Of a stretch of DNA of 64,000 bases, positions 36,201 through 47,600 are shown piece by piece. Location: NCBI GenBank assembly GCA_037893225.1, contig JAZGUH010000199.1, positions 2,852,001-2,916,000 of the forward strand, read 5' to 3'. The notes beneath the pieces are model-generated. The model made no database searches and was not told the origin of the DNA. It worked only from the letters and a program-made list of their open reading frames with translations. The position numbers and the translations under genes are program-made. Origin of the DNA: Hippasteria phrygiana (taxonomy: Eukaryota > Echinodermata > Asteroidea > Valvatida > Goniasteridae). How positions within the stretch are numbered: position 1 is the stretch's first letter; every line of letters starts with the position of its first letter.

Positions 36201-38158
36201 TACACATTCTTACAAAATATTTAAACAAATACAATAATATTAACACAAATAAATCATGACGTCAGAGTAATAGGCACGAATTCAGCACAGGGTCCATGCA
36301 AGTCCATGCAAACTTTCATTAAGATAGAAGTCTGTTTAAATGGTAAAATGATCCCGAGAATGAAACCTGTACATTGTCTATGGAATTTGTCATAGAAAAA
36401 CAAGAAGAAGCGGAAGAAGAAGCCCAAAAAAATAATAATCAGAACAAAAACAAAGTCTCTTCCGCAACTTTGCGGAAAAGCCAATAATAATTTACTTACA
36501 TGTGTTTAACGGACGCCGGAATTTCAAACGATGTCTCGATCAAGTTGTCGGTCATAGTCCTGTGTGAAAATAGCGAAATGATCGAATGAAGTTACGCTTG
36601 GTTAAATTTAAAGCGGCTATGTCTGTGCTTTGACTAACAATTTCAACTTGCATGTAATGGATTATAAATTCCCCTACTTAGGAAATATGGTAACAAAACT
36701 ACGAAAAGGTATTTCTTCCCTTAACCCTAATTGTCTTTTTAATTCAATATGTTATTTGTCTTCTTATACAGGCCCTATATATATAGTTGTATCGTATTTG
36801 TACTTTGTTTTGTATTTATTTTCTATTTTTTGAGTCGAATTTTATCTTTTATTGTTGGCAGGAGTCTAGATATACACATCTTTGGAAGACAGTTTTCTAT
36901 TTGCTTTTGTATATCCATGATAGCCCCTGTTCACCAGTTATTTTAGTGTCTAAAGATGTAAAATAGATACATTTCAGGCATTTTTGAACAACTCTGTGCA
37001 TAACCAACGCGAATACTTACAAGATCAGAAGGGACTTCAATTCCAACAAACCATCGTAGGGTATCTCCCGCAAGGAATTGTTTCCGAAATCACTGTTGGC
37101 GGGAAAAAATGGAGTAAGAACTGCAACATGAAAGTGAAATCAATTGGTATCAGGAACCCAACTAGTATTGCCAGCAAACTGTAGAGTTTTGGATCGTTGT
37201 GGGTTTTATAATGTTTTTTACAGATAAAACAAATCGACAGGGCACGTACAGAATCTGAGACGAAAAAAACATGCCGCACACATTTCCTCAGTGTTGTCTT
37301 ATGGGGCTTGGCTAACTCGCAAACGGTAAGGATATTGCATTATTGCATTAAAGGTAGTGTACACGATTTGTAATCCTCCAATTTCTTTTTACTGAATTAT
37401 TACGCAATACCTTACTAGACTGTAAGTTAACAGTAGTCTCAATCATCCTGCAAAATGATGGCACCAGGTGTGCTGTCGTTGTCAAGAAAATTTGAAATTT
37501 ATAAAGTTTTCTAACGATTTCCAGCTGGAAATCGTTGGAAAACTGCCCTGTAGCCTTTAGTCAAGGCGCGCGTGGCTACCCGGACGAGTGGCGCGCCCCG
37601 GACATGCTGGCATTCGGGGCGCGTCATGGGTCAATGTAGCCATGCGCGCCTTGACTAAAAGCTAACATCAGCCCGACGGTTGAAAACGAGCGCCGTTTTT
37701 CTCTCTTTGTTTTCGCCATCCAACAACGCAAAACTTTGAACAGTTCAGTAGAACGATATTTCCTATAAAATACTAACCCCCAAATCCGCCCATTTCTGAA
37801 AATTGCAACAATTACCAATCATGTACACTGCTTTAGCCCCGACCCTTCAGTACTGACCAATCACATCCGCGACTAAGGTCCGACAAAATGTCCGTCACTC
37901 GTGATGGACAGACGGCACGCGGCTTTGATTGGTCACTATATCGGGGGGCGGGGCTTAATGGTTCCTTCTGTTACGAGTTTTGTATACTTACAGAACGCAG
38001 ACATCTTTGGGGATGTTTATTGGAAGTTCCCTCAAACCTCTGTTCGCGCAATCTACAGAGTGTCCCTGACACTCGCACACTTCGCAAGCTTCCCTGCTCG
38101 AATGCACGACTGCAGTAGCAAACACCAAAAACAGTACTGTAACCACAGCATGGTGCAT
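27284..38158 (-). CDS. Leucine-rich-repeat receptor-like protein with C-terminal multi-pass membrane domain; anomalous junction
   Basis: Exons: 37992-38158 (signal peptide from the Met at 38158, then an LRR N-cap CEVCECQGHSVDC), 37021-37092, 36500-36559, 33981-34049, 33397-33468, 33182-33253, 30826-30918, 29283-29339 (one LRR or part of one each, all phase 2, most about 72 nt), 27801-29043 (membrane exon) and 27284-27444 (tail). The membrane exon holds about seven hydrophobic segments and the blocks GKILLGFYQVMGEIF, ENYKPHFWYWEIFELVRK and HAYVRPMKDAAEQR, which resemble the TRP-like C-terminal domain of large invertebrate LRR/GCC2 membrane proteins (recalled family resemblance, not searched). 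It can read through to a stop at 27772, but the donor at 27800 joins in phase to 27444, continuing the last helix into RHHRSALYSNI and RPYAEIID. Exon 8 enters the 29043 acceptor in the LRR frame, not the membrane frame (see findings), so the model is incomplete or the gene is broken. Function unknown; probably surface recognition. Confidence 0.72.
27801..29043 (-). other. Membrane exon of the LRR gene (about seven hydrophobic helices)
   Basis: A single long open stretch of about 414 codons between a TGCAG acceptor (29044-29050) and a GTAGGA donor. Visible hydrophobic segments in order: FIVGLTFVVFVLLGALCVYH, CYLFAVVLLFVSYPSLSS, ALCFVVGFPSVLLLLLWW, IIQTLFILLYG, FTLFATIVIAVGFLVIHAY, MCSLAIIFLNLLAASLLLL and SIILVLLNLSIIAFVA. 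A basic/acidic loop of about 100 residues rich in Ser, Thr and Asp separates helices 3 and 4. In related proteins I recall, a further helix precedes the GKILLGFYQV block. Here no exon for it is visible between 29043 and the next LRR exon only 240 bases upstream. Confidence 0.75.
29963..30103. mobile_element. Palindromic MITE related to the GGCCGTGTCCGAA family
   Basis: TAGGCCGTGTCCGAATTACT then TGG on the left; CCAAGTAATTC and GGGCACGGCCTTA on the right. Loop-side arms CACGAGTCTATTGG/CCATAGACATGTGTG pair partly. In intron 7 of the LRR gene. Confidence 0.65.
30267..30783. mobile_element. TTAA MITE, copy 3
   Basis: TTAAAGGTAATATACAAG to TTTACTGTCTTTAA, with shared interior CTGAATAATTATGAAAT, CCCCGACCTGATAATT and TTCATTTCTGAAAAT. 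Ends 43 bases before LRR exon 7. Confidence 0.7.
31108..31400 (+). mobile_element. tRNA-derived SINE, second family
   Basis: A-box-like TGGTGTAGTGGTT, B-box GGTTCGATTCC, then a long body (GGGTTTTCCTCCCACTACTA, CAGTGCATTTGCACTGATCA) and an A/T-rich AAATAAATAA tail. In intron 6 of the LRR gene. Confidence 0.75.
31412..31840. mobile_element. TTAA MITE, copy 4
   Basis: TTAAAGGAAGTATATACAAC to TGTTGTATATTACCTTTAA, with GGTCTGGTTCCCTGACC and AATTATCAGGTCGGGG interior. Opposite orientation to 10495-10909 by internal sequence order. Confidence 0.78.
35030..36490. repeat. Mixed dispersed repeats in LRR intron 3
   Basis: Two stretches repeat the theme TTTCATGACGATTGGACC or AATCCTATCGGACC beside TGACGTCAT-rich DNA. 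GAACCGGTTCCAGATTATGG near 35468 is the inverse of 4318-4345. A purine-rich GAAGAAGCGGAAGAAGAAGC stretch leads to a CTCTTCCGCAACTTTGCGGA hairpin at about 36455-36480. (ATTT)n at 36100. No exon other than the flanking LRR exons. Confidence 0.5.
37348..37835. mobile_element. TTAA MITE, copy 5
   Basis: TTAAAGGTAGTGTACACGAT to ATCATGTACACTGCTTTAG; the right TTAA has mutated to TTAG. Inner hairpin TAGTCAAGGCGCGCGTGGCT with AGCCATGCGCGCCTTGACTA. Lies in intron 1 of the LRR gene. Confidence 0.8.
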
Positions 38159-39365
38159 TGAAGTGATGACATTTCTTTTTGTCAATCCCATCACAGCCAT
38201 TGTGCGAGATTGTCTAAAGAAGCAATGGGCTTGTGTTACATGCTCCGTAATTGCTCCATGTGGTCAACATGTCACGTCTGGGCTTTATGTGGTCGAGTCG
38301 ATCGGGATGGGAAGGGGATATCCCTTTACGTCACATAAATCTAGACATTGATGCAACACGCATTCATTTAAACATGTGACCGAAAGGGCAGTTGGGGAAC
38401 TTCAACTGAATTGAAATGCGGGAACTTCCAATGCGAAATTCCAACGCACTTTGTGTTTTCTTCATTTTTTCCTTTCCTGGTTGCAGGACCGTTTAATGAA
38501 GCAAGGAATCTTATATTAAAAGACTTAATATGGATCGCCCACTCATTATCTGCTGTATATCAGCTATACCCCCTGCGACGGTCACGTGATGCATTTCTCA
38601 TGCCTTTGGCTGGTGTGAAACTGGAGAGAGTTTGTCAAAACAATTTTTTTTAAAGTAAGCCCTCCCCCCAATAAACACTCCCCAGCTTCTACATTTTCAA
38701 TGTCTCGCCTCAGCTCAACGTACTGTAAAAGTGTTCGATAAAAAAAGTTGGGCAGTACTTTAACCAACAATTGGTCTGCGTGCACAGCTGTGGTTATATA
38801 CAACAGTTTTTAAATTTCGTGAAAGGTTACCCAACTTTATAAGAAATCGCCCAAAGGTTGTACGTGTTGACTATTGTAGCAACGTTGGGCAATTTTTGGA
38901 CAGTGTAAAACGGTCAAAATATGTCGCGTTCCCCGGGGAAACTGCAGATTTCTACCCAGGTACGTCAGGGCTTCAGATTTACGTTCGGGTTTAAGTATAA
39001 ACATTGATGACGCAAGGCTCATCAACCACACACGGTTCTCCTATATCCCCATCAACCCAGTGGCACACCCAGGATTTGACTTGGGTGAAGGGGGGGGGGG
39101 GGGGCTCACAATTTGTTAAAAAGAATGTTGAAATTTTTCAAAAAATGTTGCCCCAGATGTTTTGCCCTGGAAAATAATTTTGAAAAGGGGGGGGGGGGGG
39201 GGGGTGGCGCCATTATACACCCATTATACTACTCGGAAAGGCCACATACATATCACCACGCTCAACCCGTACGGGGTCAAGCCCATCAACCATGCACGGT
39301 TCTCCTATATCCCCATCAACCACGCTCAACACGGGTGAAGCCCATGAACCATATGCACGGTTACC

Positions 39366-39805
39366 CAGCCAGCAAGCCCAAGTGGGGGCCCTGTTGGGCC
39401 TTTGATGGGCAACTGAGTGGGTCCCATACAGTTTTGGCCGATGGGGCCAAGGGTCCCAAATGGGCTAGCCCAAATCTGCCCAAAAGGGTCCTACATGGGT
39501 CCCAGCCAGAAAGCCCAACTGGGGCCCTGTTATGTTGGGCCTTCGATGGGAAACTGAGTAGGCCCCAATTGGGTTGCCCATGGGTCCCATACAGTTTTGG
39601 CCGATGGGGCCAATTGGGTCCCAAGCCCAAATCTTCCCAAAAGGGTCCTACATGGGTCCCAGCCAGAAAGCCCAAGTGGGGCCCTGTTGATGGGCAACTG
39701 AGTGGGCCCCAATTGGGTTGCCCATATGGGTCCCATACAGTTTTGGCCGATAGGGCCAATTGGGTCCCAAATGGGCTGGCCCAAATCTGCCCAAAAGGGT
39801 CCTAC
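39366..39805. repeat. Three tandem copies of a 137-157-bp GGGCCC/TTGGG-rich unit
   Basis: Each unit contains CCCATACAGTTTTGGCCGAT, CCCAAATCTGCCCAAAAGGG and CCTACATGGGTCCCAGCC. Length differences come from presence or absence of GGCCCCAATTGGGTTGCCCA. Dense small palindromes (GGGCCC, CCAATTGG). Open on both strands through lack of stops, with no start or domain context. Confidence 0.85.
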
Positions 39806-41336
39806 ATGGGTTTCCCCATCCACCACGCTAAACCCTTCATACGGGGTGAAGCCATCAAAATAATAAAGGGGAAAGCAATGAAATAACACATACAAAACGT
39901 TCGAAACAAAAGTGTTTTGTCTATGGATGTATTATATAATGCACAGAACCAAACTTTCACTCTCTACTTTCAACACTATATAGTTAGTGAACCTGAACAG
40001 CGAAGGAAATCAACAGAATTAGTCTCTTTGTTGAGAAAGTGTTGTGGGTAAACTTGAAATTAACAAAATATTACACAAGCCGCAGTTCATTTACTTTCAA
40101 TTCCCCCTTGAAAAATTGTGTGCTCCCCCATGTTTCTATTTTTGGGACCCTGTGTTCCCCCAGGGTTACAGTTAACGCCGGGAAGTGACGATTTTAAAAA
40201 TGTATTTACCGTACCCCTTTGAATTTAACTTAGTATTTTAACAATTAAGTAAAAGCGTGGCTCTCCTACAGCTGCAGAACAGTTTATAGGCCTTTGAAAA
40301 AATGTTTTGTTCCAATATGCCACTGCAATTTACCCTAGACTCAATTCGCTAAATCTTAGTTCCTTTACTTTGTCCAAACATTAAAAGTGTTTAGGCCTAC
40401 CAAAACAAAACCACTTGACAACTACAGGTTTAAACCCATCTCCACAGTAAATCAACAAATAAAAAAATAAAAAACAGGGTTACTTTATAGTTCGAAAGAA
40501 ACACTCAGGTTAGGCATGTGATTTCTAAACATTTAAACTGTTGTGTAAATTAAATTTCTAAACGTTTAAACGAAACCTACAGTGCAAAAATAGAACTTTC
40601 TTTTTTTCAGAATAATGCCATGAACTTGAGTTGTCAAATCACGCGCGCCCTTCCAACCTAGGAAATTGAAAACATCTGATCGTTTTTTTCTGACAATTTT
40701 TTGCGGGAAAATAAGGGCCGTCTTACTGATGGGCCTTTTCGGCCTGGAGCAAACTTGTCAGACAGCCCCCAACAATGACGACATGTCATGACGTTTGAGA
40801 TTCTAGGCCAATCAGCTGTTGGTTTGTTGCCACGCCCAAGTGTACATTCATGCATAAAACATAATACCATTGCATTGTACTCAGATTATCTAGCCAATGA
40901 AAGAACATCTTCTAGCCACTCCCCCAGCATTCAGTGACTTCGTGTACATTTTTGAAATAACATTTTCAATGTACAAACTGAGTGGGGCCGGCTCTGACCG
41001 AGCGGCCGTGCTTATTGACGGTTCCCTTTGCCCCATATCGTGCTTCATATTTACAGCATAAAAATGTCTTGGCACTTCCGAACAATGAAACTAGTTTAGG
41101 ATTACCGAATTGATAGATTTTCTATAACTCTTATTCTTTCCCCATGAAAAAAAACAATGTTGGTGGTCAATTTGTCTGGACACTGATTTGACTTGGTAAT
41201 CCTCAATAAAGGTGTCTTTACTACAACAGCTGGAATGTTCTCAAGTCTGTATAATATGCCGCACGATGCTGATAATCAAAGGAATGCCTTTGTCAAAGCT
41301 CATTTTGAATAGCTTGCAATTGGAATTAGGACTGGA

Positions 41337-41540
41337 GGGCTTGTGATGGACTTGTGATGGACTTGTGATGGACTTGTGATGGACTTGTGATGGACTTGTG
41401 ATGGACTTGTGATGGACTTGTGATGGACTTGTGATGGACTTGTGATGGACTTGTGATGGACTTGTGATGGACTTGTGATGGACTTGTGATGGACTTGTGA
41501 TGGACTTGTGATGGACTTGTGATGGACTTGTGATGGACTA
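41337..41540. repeat. 11-bp minisatellite GGACTTGTGAT, about 18 copies
   Basis: Uniform copies of GGACTTGTGAT. Preceded by ATGCCTTTGTCAAAGCTCAT and TTGAATAGCTTG, the core shared with 49040-49090. Its 3' edge is 90 bases from the P450 stop codon, so it may lie in or beside the P450 3' UTR. Confidence 0.9.
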
Positions 41541-41632
41541 CAGCCCTTCTGTATAGTTCAGGTTTGTACTACGGTAACTCGCAGGTTTTCACAAATCATA
41601 AGTTCCCTGGATGATGCTCTATGTTCCTTTCA

Positions 41633-44600
41633 TTAAATGGGAACAAACTTGAGCGGAACTGAGTGTCGTGGAGCTAAGAACACGCCCTTCCCCAGTTCCA
41701 AAGTTTTCTGTGCACAAACAAAGGATAAAACGATTTTTAGTTTATCTGGAAACTGTACACAAATGGTGAAGCAAAAGTTACCCTTGGCCACAAAAATGTA
41801 ATTCAAGATCTCAATCCAATTTGGACTCATCTTTCTGCATTGTCATGTCTGTCTATGATTCTGGTTTTTTTTTCACTTTTGTTTACTTGGTGAAAACACT
41901 AGCTTTGCCCAAATTCACCAAAAAAAATAGATCATCTCCCCAATCCTGTACACATGCTTTCCACTGTACAAGAGTAATTAAAGACCAAGCCTCATTAAGG
42001 GTCCGTGAAATTAAGCATTTCTAAATAATAAAGTTTCTGATCTAGCATTCTTGTAATCGTTTGAAACATTGACCTGTTGCCATTTGTGAGTTAACCACAT
42101 GCCCCCCCCCCCCCAAACAACCCCATGGAATTCTGTGCGGTCATTTTTATTTTACACGTGGCATGTTGAATAATAACTAATGTGATTGGACAATGAGCCT
42201 CCAGGAAGTTACGCACGGAAGTAAAGAAGCCGATTGCACAAGATTTCACAAGTTGCGCTCACACAATTCTACTGCGATGGATCAATCTGATCCACCCAAT
42301 CCTCCAGGAAGTTATGCATGGCAATGAGTAAAACTAAGCATATAATCGTTTGCTTACCGGTGTGTCTTCGGCCATTTCGATCTTGAATTCTGTCAGTATT
42401 CTGGCCAGGACAATCTTGATCTCAAGCAAGGCAAAGCGACTGCCAATGCATGATCGAGGCCCATAGCCGAAGGTCAGGAAGGCATCCATGTCAAGTGACT
42501 CATTCTTCTCGGGGGAAAATCTAGATAAAAAAACAAACAACAACAACAAATGTAATGGTTGGAAATTTACAATTGGCACCCCAACTTGTTAGAAAATTTT
42601 AAATTTGTCTATGCGAGTCAAAATAATCAAGTGAGTGAAAATAGTGAGTGAAATAAATAAATAAGTAAATAAATAAATAAATAAGATTTCATTCAAAGGC
42701 TTAAAGCTGAGATATATTTTATAAATGTAGGGTTATTTGAAAGACAAGTTACCAGCCCACTGGTCCAGTTTGGTCTTAAACTTTGGCTAGACCAATGCCT
42801 ATTAAGTCAATTGACTCGGTCCATTGGTCCAGTGAGAATTTCAAGCCCTGCGTAATTTTGTGTAGCAAAAAAAAACATTACACCCCAACATTATCATACA
42901 ACCTGGGAATTCTCACTCAACGAGGATATGGCCCGTTAACTTGCAACGTCAAACAAACTACTTGATGCTGCCAACTCCCCCTCACGAAACCGTGACCCTC
43001 TTCCAACTCACCTGTCTGGGTTAAAGGTCAATGGGTCGGGCCAGATCTCGGGGCTGCGATGGATGGTCCAAGTTGGTCCAATAACTCTTGTTCCCTTTTT
43101 GATCTGGAGACCTTGCACAGTGGTGTCTTCATTACACATACGAACCACCCTGTTAAATTGGTAGTGAAACAAAACCAGTCAACTTTTTCTCTTGGCTGGC
43201 TGGGATGTCAGTATTATAAAAAGAGGGTCAAAACGTTAAAAAGCAAAGGAGATGATATGACGAATGGCCTAATGCTTATTGAAGGGTAGTCACGTCCCTT
43301 AGAAAACTTAATTGAATTTTGTGTGGTAATTTTTTTGTTTGTCCAAGACTTTACGTGTTCCATTTCAAATGATATCTGTGAATGGAGAATACTTGACAAG
43401 CCGTGTTCACGCGATTCTACCATAATTACCCATGAACAATGGGCGGTGCAATTCAGTACCGTCTTTCAACATTTCCACAAAAGCTATACAGCTCACTGTA
43501 CACACTTGCATCTTGTTGCATTGATGCACCAATCTGATCTTTACAAACAATATGAATATTAATTTCCGAGATTAAATTTTAGAGATTGGTTTAATTTAAC
43601 AGGTACCCGGGTACCAGTCATTTTTTTCAATCGGGTACCCGATTCCCGTACGCTAGGTTTTTTTTTGTAGGTGGGTGTATCAATTTTCATGAATAATTCA
43701 TTAGTTTTTTATGAGAAATGCATGTTTATTCATTATAGTAGAACAGAACGTCACAGCATTGTTATTGTTTAGTCAACGAGTTACATTAAATCATTTTAGA
43801 GAACGGCTGTTGTCGAGCTGCTACAGACTTGTCTAGTGGATAGTGGGATGGGCTATGGATCAAAAGGTCCCTAGTTCGAATCCACCTGTACCCATTTTTC
43901 TTTACTGTGATATCTTTGGGATATTTTTAATTTATGGGGAAAAAGAGACCGAGAACCTAAGTGCTAGCTGTGCAGTGATCAGTGCAACCACTGAATTATT
44001 CATGAAAATTTATACACCCACCTACGGAAAAAAAATTGCTTTCCGTACTACCCGTAAACGCACACCGCTAAATTGCAGTGTGTCATTACAGCGACATGGT
44101 CAATTTATTTAAACATGTATTTATTGACTTCGCATACCTCCCAATGGGTGGATACAGTCGCAACGATTCATTCACTACCATTTCCAAATAAGGCATCTTG
44201 TTAATGAGGTCGAAGGTTACATTCTTAGTCTGGGCTCCTTGCGTGGCCCCCTTGACCTCCGCCGCCAGCTTTTCCTGAATGTCTGGATGTGAGGCCAGCA
44301 GGTAGGCGGTGAAGACTAAACATGCAGAAGTAGTCTCGTATCCAGCCACCAGAAACATCACACACTGGATACGGAGACAAGAAAAATATGAATCAAAGAG
44401 ATATTCATAGTTATTCATAGTATGATAGTATGCCAAGAATAGAGTGTGTGCTACACACTATTAAAATACAGCAGTCCTATTCGTCGCACCCGGAGCCCCC
44501 CCCCCCCCCCCCCTTCGTGTGAATAAAAGTTTTGTTTGAAAAAGTTCCATCTATTCATTACACTCCCATTCAAGAACAATATAGTTGAAACATGAGTGGA

Positions 44601-47600
44601 TTGATTACATGCAGGAATGCGCATATAGACAACCGGCCAGGTGTTTTTTTTCTTCAAACTGCTGTCATCTGTATTCAAGAGGTTAATTGGTGCTTTATCT
44701 TCCTCAGCGTCAACAGTTTTACCTGGGAAACGACATCCTCCATGGACAACTTCACTTTCCTTCCGGTGGTCCCTGGTGCTGACCTCTGACCCGAGGGGTC
44801 CTCCTCATCTTCAAGTTCATGAGCGTTGAGCATCAGTTGCATAAAGTCCACAACGTTAGCCTGCCATCAACAAGCAAAGTAGAATGCGTCATGAAGAAAA
44901 ATAACGTTAATTTCTCTTGACGGCTTCATCAGCCTGCCGCAATCCACAGTGACACATTGCCTTGGGGCGCCCAATAAGCAAGTTCGGTATTTCGACTGCG
45001 CATGTGCACATTGATATTTTATCCCGAATGACCCGCGTAACCTAACGCGCGCGCGTGTGAACGCAAAAGGTGGTCGCACAACGCGCGCGTGTTAAATTAA
45101 ATCAAAATGGGCGTTCGCGTAACATGGCCGTGACATGACGTCAGCAATTTTATCCCGAATAACCTTTGACCTTTGAGATACCGTACTGGCTTATTGGGCT
45201 ACAAAAGTGTTCATCCTAGAAATTGCTGAGGTTGGAAAGATGATTAACCTCTTCTGTCCTGTTATGCCAACAACGGCTTGTGCAGTCAAGCCTAATAGGC
45301 AAACAATGGATTGAGTATGCGCAGGAATGCGTGTCTAGAGGACAACTGGCGAGGTGGTCTTTTTCAAACTGCTGCTATGGTCGTCATCCGTTTTCAGGAG
45401 GTCAACCATGTACATGACCATCCCTTGAAACTGCGCCGTTTGTCTGGAAATTATATTGGAAACTCATCTTTGGCTCAGAAAAGTTGAGCTGTTGGAAACC
45501 CAATATACTCATAGTTTTTCGTCAATGGTTTTCAGACAAATCAATGCCTCTTTGCTCGTGACGTAAAGTTGAACGTTAGTCGACAAAAACTATAGGAAAC
45601 ATCACTAACCTGAATAATTCCTTTCTCTCGCTTTCTAAAGATTTCGGCTGCCATGTCAAAGAAGAACTTTTCACTTGCTTGAGATACCAGGCCAATGTCG
45701 AAATACCTCAGGACTGAGCTCGGCAAAAACTCTGTAAAAAAATAAGTGATTTCTTTCAGATCTTTTACTTTCAAGTGACAGAGTTGTTAATCGAGTCATC
45801 ACAAGTCAATTCACAAGTCAATTCACAAGTCAATTCACAAGTCAATTCACAAGTCAATTCACAAGTCAATTCACAAGTCAATTCACAAGTCAATTCACAA
45901 GTCAATTCACAAGTCAATTCACAAGTCCTGTCTGGTCTTAAGCCATGTAACAACTATTCAAACACACTATATAACAAAAGCATTCCTTTGTCATTGTTCA
46001 TCCAGCTTGTGAGCTGACTTGTGGATTGACTTGCGATCTGACTTGTGACTGACTCGATTACAACTCTGTCAAGTAATGAATATTGTAGCAATAATTGCCA
46101 TAGTTATCATTCAATTGCTTTTTAATGCTGTACAATACGTCGAGAACTTTACCGAATCTTTTTGCTGATTTTAAAAATCACACACAAATATATCTTGAGA
46201 AATGTTCAAATGCTAAGCAGATTGTTTCTAGAAAAATTAAGTTCACATGTTGGAAAGTGAGTTAAGTACCACTGTGCCAAAGTATACATGATCTCGTGGA
46301 CCATCAACATCTTGAATTACGAATGACGGCCATGGCTGCGTTTTGAAAAAAAAGGCCCCCTGGCTGGTTGTCGTCTATTCTTGCGCGTACTCGGTCCATT
46401 GTTTGCCTATTGTTTGCATTACGCTTGGCTGCACAAGCCCGTATTGGCATACCAGCACCCTATTAATAACAGCCGCCCAGATGGAGTTAAAATGCGAAGA
46501 AGAATCTGTCTTGAAGAACCCAATCCACATCTTGAACCCAATCCACATCTTGACCCAAATGAGATTTGAACTAGGTTACAAGGGTTGGAAGGTGATCAAA
46601 GTACTACTGTGCCGACCCCAACCACTTTCTGTCACAGAGCATTTCACATTATTTCCGAGGTCTGATCAGAATAAAATGCACAATGGTAGGCATGGACACT
46701 TACTTTGTAGGATTCCTACCATGAGCCACTTGCCGGATTTCAAGCGTGCGAAGAACTCCTTGCAGTTCTTTTCAAAAGCAGCCAGAGTGAAGTCATCATT
46801 GGACCGAGCTTTGAGCTGAAGACCAAAGCCGACAACGGCTATGCAGCCGACGCTGTACGACCCAAAGAGCCTACAAGCAGATGGTACGTTATAAACCAAT
46901 ACGGCTTCAGTATTTACAGAACATGCAGACGTTCAGAGCCAATGCAACCGTTTGAACTACCATGATAAAATTGGTCAATGCAGCTTCTGAAATATAGTCA
47001 AATCCAATCAGTTGTATTTCCATGCGGAATAAGCATGTAGAGAATAAAGTAAAATTTACTATGTAAAATTCCATAGGGTCATCTAAGGGGCGTGGCTATG
47101 TGTCAATGAATGACAACAGACTGATTCATTAAGCCCCGCCCCCCTTGACATTTTTATGAATCACAGCCTCGCATGCCACACCTCAGACTTTCGTCGGGAT
47201 AGTCATGGCTCTGATTGGTCAATTCGCTTGAGGCTTTCGTCTGGCAATAAACAACTGGTCTTAACAGTCGTCTGCCTAATTCTTCGTCTATGTCACTGTT
47301 TTTCAAATTTTAGAAATGTTGACTTTCTAAATTAGTCATCTTACTTCTTTATTTCTACTGTCTGGCCCTCGTTTGCACTTTTCCGGATCGTCTGCAGTAC
47401 AACTTCCTCGGCACACTCGTTGAGTTTACCGTCCATCTGTGAAAAGCAATTATCCAATCAAATCGATCAATCAATGTGGTCAATATAATCGACAGAATCC
47501 ACACAATTAGAAGTACCCACTCCAATCACTTCATGCAAATCAAACTAAATCGACACTGTGTAATCAGTAACAGCCATGTTCGTCATCTGCATTCCAGAGG

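Larger units (their letters stand above)
38159..41632. other. Intergenic region between the LRR and P450 genes
   Basis: Contains the LRR promoter flank (GTCACGTGAT at 38580), two poly-G runs (39090, 39187), the GGGCCC tandem repeat (39366-39805), AT-rich single-copy-like sequence (39850-41200) and an 11-bp minisatellite (41337-41540). No exon supported; the 257-codon frame at 39113-39886 is a repeat artefact. Confidence 0.65.

Noticed and set aside
39113..39895. 257-codon plus-strand and 121-132-codon minus-strand ORFs rich in Gly, Pro and Trp
   Set aside because: All three frames arise from the stop-poor GGGCCC tandem repeat; no start context, introns or domain.
43825..43900. Possible tRNA gene in the P450 intron
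   Set aside because: No pairing acceptor stem; embedded in a TIR element.
45771..46017. ORFs of Val-Asn-Ser-Gln and Glu-Leu-Thr-Cys repeats
   Set aside because: Translations of the AAGTCAATTCAC minisatellite in a foldback element.
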